This document shows positions 58,040-64,000 of a stretch of DNA of 64,000 nt, piece by piece (within the stretch, counting starts at the first letter, position 1; every line of letters starts with the position of its first letter). This DNA is from Euryarchaeota archaeon UBA23 (GTDB taxonomy: Archaea; Thermoplasmatota; Poseidoniia; Poseidoniales; Thalassarchaeaceae): positions 1 through 64,000 of the forward strand of contig DAIJ01000032.1 in the NCBI GenBank assembly GCA_002498725.1, given 5' to 3'. A program made the position numbers and the translations under genes. Below the pieces are notes generated by a model. The model was not told where the DNA came from, did no database searches, and worked only from the letters and a program-made list of their open reading frames with translations.

Positions 58040-60749
58040 GGTGGTGAATCAAGTGGGTAAGCGTTCAATGCTAGACCAATATGCCGAAATAAAGGCGCAG
58101 CACCCCGACACCATCCTTTTCTTTAGAATGGGTGATTTCTATGAGATGTTCTATGAAGATGCAGTTATAGCATCAGAAGTATTAGGAATTACTCTAACCA
58201 GTCGCGATAAAAATTCAGACAATCCAGTACCCATGGCTGGAGTCCCTTGGCACTCAGTTGAATCTTACCTTCAAGGGATGCTTAGAGCCGGACACAAGGT
58301 TACACTTTGTGAGCAAGAAGACGAGTTGAGACCGGGATCAAAGATACTTGAGCGAATAGTTACTCGGGTCTATACCCCTGGTTCATTGTATGAAGAGGAT
58401 CTTATTGGAGAAGATGGAACCAGTCTTCTTGCAGGAATAGTACCTCGTGGGGATGGATTAGGAATTGCTATTCTTGACTCCTCAACAGGAAGGGCTTGGT
58501 TACAGGAACATTCAGGTCCAGGACGACATGAAAGAGTTCATGATGAATTACAACGTTGGAATCCAAGTGAAATCGTAGTAAGTCGTCGTGAAGCAGACAA
58601 TCATGATGTGAGAGATATTCTTAATTCTCTTGATGGAGTCACAATGAGTGTTCATGAAGGAACTACTAAACAACATATTCAAGTTGTTAGAGAACATCTG
58701 AATTTAGTGGATCTAGGATCTGTTGACTTAGATCGTAGACCTCTAGCTCTTGAGGCCTGTGGATTAGCAGCAGGTTACCTAGCCAAGTTACATCTCGTTG
58801 ATGTAGTGCCTTTGCAAGAGGTTCATTTTGATACCGATGATGGACATTTGGTATTAGATCAGACAACACTTCGGAATCTAGAACTTACTAACACTCTAGC
58901 AGGAGAGAAGGAAGGTTCATTATTGCAATCTATTGATTCTACAAGAACATGGATGGGTAGACGACAATTGAAGGAATGGATTCTTCGGCCACTAACTAGT
59001 CTTGAGATAATCGCATCAAGACAATCAGCAGTTGCAAGCCTGATGCGAGCACCTAGGCGTCTTGATTTAATCAGAGAATCTCTAAAATCAATGCGCGACC
59101 TTGAACGATTATCAACACGTTTAGCTTATGGTAGAGCAAATGCGCGTGATTTGATTGCGGTTGCCGACTGTCTTGAAAGGTTGCCAAGATTACAGGGTTT
59201 ACTTTCAGAAGGCGATTCAGAGTTATTACACAATTGTGCTGAAGGTTTGTCAGATCTTGATCCCCTAATGCATCACATTGCATCTAGAATAGTCGAGGAT
59301 CCGCCATTGACTATTAGAGATGGAGGGATTTTCCAAATCGGAGTGAATGAGACTTTGGATGATCTGAAGAAAAAGACCGGAGAGGGCACGGATTGGCTGA
59401 AAAATTTTGAATCTAGAGAGAGGGAAAGACTCGATATACCAAGTTTGAAAGTAAAGCACAATAGACAGTTTGGTTTCTTTATTGAAGTAACTAAATCTCA
59501 TCTAGATAAGGTTCCTGAAGAGTATCGTAGAAGACAGACTATGACTAACGCAGAAAGGTATACTACGGATCAATTGAAGGAATGGGAAGATGTTATTCTA
59601 ACTGCAGATGATCGTGCTAAAGCCTTAGAGTATGAGTTATTTATTGAACTACGTAATGAGGTATCCTCACATACTTCTAATTTGAGTGCTTTAGCTCGCA
59701 AAGTAGCAACTGCTGATGTTCTTTCTTCCTTCGCCTACCATGCTCGTAAGAATTCTTGGAATAGACCCGAAATAAGACAGGATTTAATTATGGAAATCGT
59801 TGGAGGAAGACATCCTGTTTTAGAAGGAAACGGCCGTTTTGTACCCAATGATGTTACCTTTGATAAAAATCGCAAATTTCTTTTATTAACGGGGCCAAAT
59901 ATGGGTGGTAAATCCACTTATCTTCGTCAGGCCGCATTGGTTACTATTCTAGCGCAGGCAGGATCCTTTGTACCGGCTGATAAAGCAAAAATAGGAATAG
60001 TTGATCGTATTTTCACTCGAGTTGGTGCCCATGATGATCTACGTAGGGGGCGCTCGACATTTATGATGGAAATGATAGAGGTAGCACACATACTCCGCAG
60101 GGCCACTTCTAAAAGCTTAATATTATTAGATGAAGTTGGCCGTGGAACTTCTACTTTTGACGGATTAGCAATAGCATGGTCAGTGACAGAGGACATAGCC
60201 ACAAGAGTTGGTGCAAGGACTCTATTTGCAACACACTACCATCAGTTGGTAGGTCTAGAGAATGAGATAAATGGCCTAGTTAACATTCATGTTCAAGTTG
60301 CAGATGTAAATGGCGAGATAAAATTTCTACACACCGTTGCAGATGGTCCCTGTGATGATTCATATGGAGTCCAAGTAGCAGCATTAGCAGGCCTTCCTAG
60401 TGGGGTTGTTGAACGTGCAAGAGACTTGTTGATTTTCTTGGAGAATCAAGCACATGGTGCGCGTGCAGGAGGAGATGGGACTCCTGAATCTAGAGATTTA
60501 GGTCAGTCTAGTCTCTATGGTTGGATGCTTCCTACTAGGACCAGTTTGAATAGGACAGAAGAGGTAGTTCTTCCTACTGAATTGATCAATGAAGTCATTA
60601 TTCAAGAGGATCCTATTCTTAGAGAGATTTCCGAAAGACTCGATTCCATTGATCCAGATTCGCTTACTCCTCGTGAAGCTCTTGAGGCACTTTATGCAAT
60701 GAGGGCAGCATTGGAAAATTCAAAGGAATCCAAAAACTTGGAGGAGTAA
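58038..60749 (+). CDS. mutS: DNA mismatch repair protein MutS
   Basis: Recognises mismatches and recruits MutL. The 903 residues are a full MutS1: the mismatch-binding FRMGDFYEMF with Phe34-Tyr35-Glu36, connector and lever domains, and the ATPase with Walker A LTGPNMGGKSTYLRQ (about 616-630), STFMMEMIEVAHIL, Walker B LLDEVGRGTSTFDGLAIAW (about 694-712) and FATHYHQL. ATG 58038 is the first start; a GTG at 58053, six nt after GGTGGTG, or ATG 58068 would also fit the family start. A stem-loop covers the upstream start. MutS1 is patchy in archaea and was probably acquired from bacteria. mutL follows after 2 bp. Confidence 0.95.
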   Translation: MVVNQVGKRSMLDQYAEIKAQHPDTILFFRMGDFYEMFYEDAVIASEVLGITLTSRDKNSDNPVPMAGVPWHSVESYLQGMLRAGHKVTLCEQEDELRPGSKILERIVTRVYTPGSLYEEDLIGEDGTSLLAGIVPRGDGLGIAILDSSTGRAWLQEHSGPGRHERVHDELQRWNPSEIVVSRREADNHDVRDILNSLDGVTMSVHEGTTKQHIQVVREHLNLVDLGSVDLDRRPLALEACGLAAGYLAKLHLVDVVPLQEVHFDTDDGHLVLDQTTLRNLELTNTLAGEKEGSLLQSIDSTRTWMGRRQLKEWILRPLTSLEIIASRQSAVASLMRAPRRLDLIRESLKSMRDLERLSTRLAYGRANARDLIAVADCLERLPRLQGLLSEGDSELLHNCAEGLSDLDPLMHHIASRIVEDPPLTIRDGGIFQIGVNETLDDLKKKTGEGTDWLKNFESRERERLDIPSLKVKHNRQFGFFIEVTKSHLDKVPEEYRRRQTMTNAERYTTDQLKEWEDVILTADDRAKALEYELFIELRNEVSSHTSNLSALARKVATADVLSSFAYHARKNSWNRPEIRQDLIMEIVGGRHPVLEGNGRFVPNDVTFDKNRKFLLLTGPNMGGKSTYLRQAALVTILAQAGSFVPADKAKIGIVDRIFTRVGAHDDLRRGRSTFMMEMIEVAHILRRATSKSLILLDEVGRGTSTFDGLAIAWSVTEDIATRVGARTLFATHYHQLVGLENEINGLVNIHVQVADVNGEIKFLHTVADGPCDDSYGVQVAALAGLPSGVVERARDLLIFLENQAHGARAGGDGTPESRDLGQSSLYGWMLPTRTSLNRTEEVVLPTELINEVIIQEDPILREISERLDSIDPDSLTPREALEALYAMRAALENSKESKNLEE

Positions 60750-60751
60750 AG

Positions 60752-62722
60752 ATGGCTAAACTTGAGTCTTCTTCTCGCAATTCAATAAAGCAACTTGATG
60801 ATTTGACGATTGGCAAAATTGCTGCAGGAGAGGTAGTAGAGAGGCCGGCTCAAGTGGTAAAAGAATTAGTTGAGAATTCATTTGACGCTGGTGCTAAAAG
60901 GGTCCGTATCGAAATTGAAAGAGGAGGTTTTGATCGTATTACAGTGATTGATGATGGTAATGGTATTCCTGCTGATGAATTATTACTAGCAATAACAAGG
61001 CATGCTACTAGTAAATTGAATAATTCTGAGGATCTAAATTATATTGAAACAAAGGGTTTTCGTGGGGAAGCACTTGCTTCTATAGGTGCAGTAAGTGAAT
61101 TAACTGTTGCAAGCCGAATAAAAGAAAATGAAGGGTCTCAGATAACTCTTGATAATGGAATAATTTCTGAAATTGAGATTGTAGGTGTAGCCATAGGAAC
61201 ACGAATAGATGTTAGAGATATATTTTCGAAAGTACCAGCGCGTCTTTCATTCCAGCGTCGTCCTTCGACTGAAACTGCTGCAATTGTCGATGTAGGAGTC
61301 CAATTGGCACTATCCGAGCCTAATGCTGGATTGTTAGTAGTCGCCGATGGACGTACACTACTCGATTGTCCTCCCGCTAATTCTACAGAAGATCGTCTGT
61401 ACGATCTTTTTGGTTCTAAATCATCTGAACTAATACCACTAATAGTATCAGATGCTGACTCTACTGCTCCAGGTGAAGAAACTTGGTCCGGATGGATATC
61501 TCCACCAGGATTAACCCGCAGTCGACCTGATGACATCCATATTCTGGTAAATGGAAGGCCAGTCTCATCTGGTCCCTTTTTGCAGTCAGTAAGAAGAGGT
61601 TATCATACTCGCCTTATGGTGGGGCGGCATCCAATTGGGGTTCTCAAACTAGAACTTCCTACAACTGAAGTAGATGTTAATGTACATCCAACTAAGCGTG
61701 AAGTTCGGCTTAAGAATTCATGGAGAGTTTTGGAGCGTTTAGAGCGTTGTATAAAGTATACACTTTCTCATGTTGCCACAAAACCTGAGTTCAATCAAGA
61801 GACATACTTAGAAGAAGTTTCTAAAAATATTGACTCTGTAGAAAGTCGTTCAATTAATCCAAATAAAATTCCCGAATGGGCTAGTGCAGTAAGTGAAAAT
61901 CCGAAAATCCAAACACGTTTTTCAAGTATTAGAAATCCTGCCACCCCTACTCAAAAAATAGTTACATCTCAAATTTCAGAATCAACTACTGAACAGGAAA
62001 TCCTACCGGGCATGGAAAGTGATCCATTATCACCTCCCCTCTCTTCTGAGGAAAGAGAATTACATCGCCACGCAATAGGTAAATCCATATCTCCACTAGA
62101 TGAACCACCTCCAGAATCAGCCATCATTCCTGAACTTCCTAAAATGATTCCATTAGCACAGTTAGCTAATTCGTATATACTAGCAGAGGGGGATAACGAA
62201 CTATTCATTATAGATCAACACGCTCTTCATGAAAGAATACGCTATGAAAGACTACGAGATCAGATGGTCAGTTGGGAAGGACAAGAACTAGTATCTCCAT
62301 TGAGTTTTTCAGTTGGCGCTAATCAAAAGGCTGCTGCCGAGGCGAATAAAGAAAGGTTGAATGAAATTGGTATTTCTTTTGAAACATCAGGAGAAGGCAT
62401 CGAAATTACAAGTATACCTGAGGTATTGGTTGGAAGAGACGGAATAGACGACTTTCTTCAAGATCTTTTAATTGAAATTTCACAATCTTCTGATGGTAAA
62501 GGAGAACTTGATACTGTTTCAAATCTTAGAGATCATGTTGCCTTCATGCGTTCATGTAGAGGTGCTGTTAAAGCAAATGAAAAATTAGATTTAGCTCAGA
62601 TGCGTAGACTTCTTGATGACATGAGAACAATCCCTAATCCTTGGGCCTGCGTTCATGGAAGACCTACAATACTACGATTAACAATGCATCATTTGGACAG
62701 ACATTTTGGTCGTCATGGCTGA
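60752..62722 (+). CDS. mutL: DNA mismatch repair protein MutL
   Basis: GHKL ATPase working with MutS. The 656 residues show the N-terminal KIAAGEVVERPAQVVKELVE and NSFDAGA, DDGNGIP, RHATSKL, and KGFRGEALASI motifs, then the transducer domain with VNVHPTKREVRL (about 309-320). A long disordered linker (about 350-465) leads to the C-terminal dimerisation domain with the endonuclease motif DQHALHERIRYE (about 489-500, the family's DQHAxxExxxxE). It is thus an endonuclease-type MutL, as in organisms without MutH. Start ATG 60752 with GGAGGAG upstream. It overlaps the convergent aroA by 10 bp. Confidence 0.95.
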   Translation: MAKLESSSRNSIKQLDDLTIGKIAAGEVVERPAQVVKELVENSFDAGAKRVRIEIERGGFDRITVIDDGNGIPADELLLAITRHATSKLNNSEDLNYIETKGFRGEALASIGAVSELTVASRIKENEGSQITLDNGIISEIEIVGVAIGTRIDVRDIFSKVPARLSFQRRPSTETAAIVDVGVQLALSEPNAGLLVVADGRTLLDCPPANSTEDRLYDLFGSKSSELIPLIVSDADSTAPGEETWSGWISPPGLTRSRPDDIHILVNGRPVSSGPFLQSVRRGYHTRLMVGRHPIGVLKLELPTTEVDVNVHPTKREVRLKNSWRVLERLERCIKYTLSHVATKPEFNQETYLEEVSKNIDSVESRSINPNKIPEWASAVSENPKIQTRFSSIRNPATPTQKIVTSQISESTTEQEILPGMESDPLSPPLSSEERELHRHAIGKSISPLDEPPPESAIIPELPKMIPLAQLANSYILAEGDNELFIIDQHALHERIRYERLRDQMVSWEGQELVSPLSFSVGANQKAAAEANKERLNEIGISFETSGEGIEITSIPEVLVGRDGIDDFLQDLLIEISQSSDGKGELDTVSNLRDHVAFMRSCRGAVKANEKLDLAQMRRLLDDMRTIPNPWACVHGRPTILRLTMHHLDRHFGRHG

Positions 62723-63900
62723 TATAGTCCTACTAGTTGTTTAATAAATCCTGGATGTGTCACTTCACAAATTTCAGCATTTTCTATATCCCCTCCTACT
62801 TTGCTAGCCAGAATCATAGCTGACATTGCAAGACGGTGGTCCAGATGAGTTTCTATTGTTTTTTCTGGTTTTATTGGTTTTTGTCCTCCAGTGACTATCA
62901 AACCATCTTCAGTTTCTTCTCCACTCATTCCAAATGCGTATAATAACTCTAAAGTTCGTCTTATTCGGTCAGATTCTTTTCCACGTGCATGTGCAATTCC
63001 GGTTATTCTTCCACCATTTGTTAATGCCATCCAAATTGCGGCAGGAGTAACTAAATCACTTGCATCTCGCAGATTCACATCATTTCCATTTGAGCGATCA
63101 ATTTTGTCCAAAGCCAAAAGAATTAATGGGTCATATGTAGCTAATTCAGTTTGAAGATTTAATCCCTCGTGGAGTAATTCTAACAGTATTGCCATAGGAA
63201 ATAGACTTAGCTCAGGAGGTATGTTGACTATTTTCGGTGGTTCTACATTCCATGATTGAAGTCTCATAGTTGAGTTTATCTTTGATTTAAAACCACATTG
63301 TTCTGCTATTTCTATAGTCATATCTGAGTAACCTCTACTAACTGCATCTCCCTGTATTTTTATTTCTATATCATTATCTAGACTGGGTGAGGCAATAATC
63401 AATGCACTAAGTGGTTGACTTGAATTAGAAACATTAACTATTCCAGATCCATTCATAGATCCAGATACTGTTACTGGTAGTGAATCACTACTAACCTCAA
63501 CTCCCATGTTACGTAGAGTAATTGCCAACTCACTTGTTCTTCTTCGTAGAGATTCATCACCATCTATTTGTATAGTTTTATCCATTGTGGCAGCAATTGC
63601 AGTAAGTATCCTTGCAGCAGTTCCAGAATTTCCACAATCCATAACAGAAGAAGGCGAAATCAGACCACTTTCAGGAGGTTCAATAATCCACTCTTGCTCT
63701 TTTCGTTTTATGATGACACCCATTTTCTCTAAACAATTAGCCATCGAATATACATCACGACCGGGCTTTCCTTTGAACCTCAACGAACACTTTCTTTGTG
63801 ATTGTGCTACCAGAGCAATCCATCTAATCATATGACTTTTTGAGGGCGGTAATGCCCATTCATGTGACCCCGATATTGACATCGCTGGTATACTGAGCAT
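62713..63900 (-). CDS. aroA: 3-phosphoshikimate 1-carboxyvinyltransferase (EPSP synthase)
   Basis: Joins shikimate-3-phosphate and PEP in aromatic amino acid synthesis. The 395 residues hold ALPPSKSHMIRWIAL (about 16-30, the family's KSxxxR motif), VMDCGNSGTAARILTAI (about 86-102, GNSGTxxR), SSQPLSALIIASP, ARGKESDRIRRTLELL (about 308-323) and LDHRLAMSAMILA (about 355-367). It is a little shorter than the bacterial enzyme (about 427). The start may be at 63900 or, after six codons, at ATG 63882. The other shikimate gene in the window is aroE at 10178-10909. Confidence 0.92.
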   Translation of the reverse strand: MLSIPAMSISGSHEWALPPSKSHMIRWIALVAQSQRKCSLRFKGKPGRDVYSMANCLEKMGVIIKRKEQEWIIEPPESGLISPSSVMDCGNSGTAARILTAIAATMDKTIQIDGDESLRRRTSELAITLRNMGVEVSSDSLPVTVSGSMNGSGIVNVSNSSQPLSALIIASPSLDNDIEIKIQGDAVSRGYSDMTIEIAEQCGFKSKINSTMRLQSWNVEPPKIVNIPPELSLFPMAILLELLHEGLNLQTELATYDPLILLALDKIDRSNGNDVNLRDASDLVTPAAIWMALTNGGRITGIAHARGKESDRIRRTLELLYAFGMSGEETEDGLIVTGGQKPIKPEKTIETHLDHRLAMSAMILASKVGGDIENAEICEVTHPGFIKQLVGLYQP

Positions 63901-64000
63901 GGCATCTCATCGAGACCTCTCAATTCAACCCAACGATGTCAACAATTCAATCAAATTACATACGTATGGTATCGCCGAAGTCATCATCGCCATTCCATTC
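63899..64000 (+). CDS. Possible partial gene at the right edge (frame undecided)
   Basis: After the aroA start two plus-strand frames stay open to the end: ATG 63899 (MASHRDLSIQPNDV..., 34 codons, last visible residues GIAEVIIAIPF) and ATG 63934 (MSTIQSNYIRMVSPKS..., 22 codons). The first overlaps the aroA start codon on the opposite strand by two bases, which would be odd; the second has no ribosome-binding site. At least one probably begins a gene reading out of the window, but the sequence does not decide which. Confidence 0.3.
   Translation, partial: MASHRDLSIQPNDVNNSIKLHTYGIAEVIIAIPF

Noticed and set aside
1..64000. CRISPR arrays, insertion sequences, integrases or prophage
   Set aside because: No regularly spaced direct repeats with unique spacers, no transposase or integrase motifs, and no long terminal inverted repeats were seen on reading both strands.

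Overview
The window is a 64 kb, roughly 40% GC chromosome segment from an archaeon. The information-processing genes are archaeal: Orc1/Cdc6, RPA with its partner, SMC-ScpA-ScpB, aIF2-gamma, S6e, L10e, pelota, Dph2, GatD and an A/V-type ATPase operon. The isoprenoid-lipid genes are archaeal too. Mixed in are bacterial-type genes: class II HMG-CoA reductase, MutS1/MutL, RNase PH, formate-THF ligase and an acyl-CoA carboxylase carboxyltransferase. With the very acidic secreted protein carrying an LDL-receptor-A-like motif, this mix fits the Marine Group II/III relatives of Thermoplasmata (Poseidoniales-like). That assignment is inference from gene content; no rRNA is in the window.

Layout. 1-3.3 kb: a partial acidic membrane protein, small proteins including two single-TM peptides, an unknown multi-TM protein and a nitroreductase. 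3.3-10.2 kb: gatD, an Old Yellow Enzyme, a carboxyltransferase, a small acidic protein, a large secreted protein and a membrane protein. 10.2-16.8 kb: aroE diverging from fhs, pelota, an unknown protein with an FtsZ-like pattern, an MFS transporter and ferrochelatase. 16.8-20.2 kb: DUF454 protein, endonuclease IV-like protein, tRNA-Phe, RNase PH and MogA. 20.5-28.3 kb: RPA and its partner, a SAP-repeat protein, a HemC-like protein diverging from GGPP synthase and geranylgeranyl reductase, and a methyltransferase. 28.4-36.9 kb: the complete ATPase operon H-I-K-E-C-F-A-B-D. 37-42 kb: a probable inactive site-2-protease homologue, panE and nadB. 42.2-47.8 kb: smc-scpA-scpB. 47.8-51.6 kb: HMG-CoA reductase, an AT-rich repeat-bearing intergenic region, an AAA ATPase with a winged helix and a DUF357 protein. 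52-57.8 kb, minus strand: PIN protein, aIF2-gamma, S6e, Orc1/Cdc6, Dph2, a phosphoribosyltransferase and L10e. 58-64 kb: mutS-mutL, then aroA convergent with mutL.

How the genes fit together. Ether-lipid supply is represented by HMG-CoA reductase, GGPP synthase and geranylgeranyl reductase. Chromosome maintenance is represented by RPA, SMC-ScpAB, Orc1/Cdc6 and MutS-MutL. Translation and its quality control are represented by GatD, aIF2-gamma, S6e, L10e, Dph2, pelota and tRNA-Phe. Shikimate (aroE, aroA), NAD (nadB), CoA (panE), folate C1 (fhs) and heme (hemH, a HemC-like protein) steps are scattered singly, as expected for a streamlined genome.

The most interesting signals are non-coding. (1) Three 15-nt perfect palindromes of the form NNNNCC-GTA-GGNNNN have different arms but the same core and orientation. 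They lie about 50 bp upstream of the start codons of rpl10e, rps6e and the ATPase operon, just upstream of TATA boxes. (2) A cluster of about seven copies of an 11-bp unit (AAAGCGTTAAT) lies between HMG-CoA reductase and the AAA ATPase gene. (3) A 13-bp stem-loop in the mutS leader covers the upstream start codon. (4) A GNRA-capped hairpin follows the proteolipid gene atpK. No CRISPR array, insertion sequence, integrase or intein was seen.
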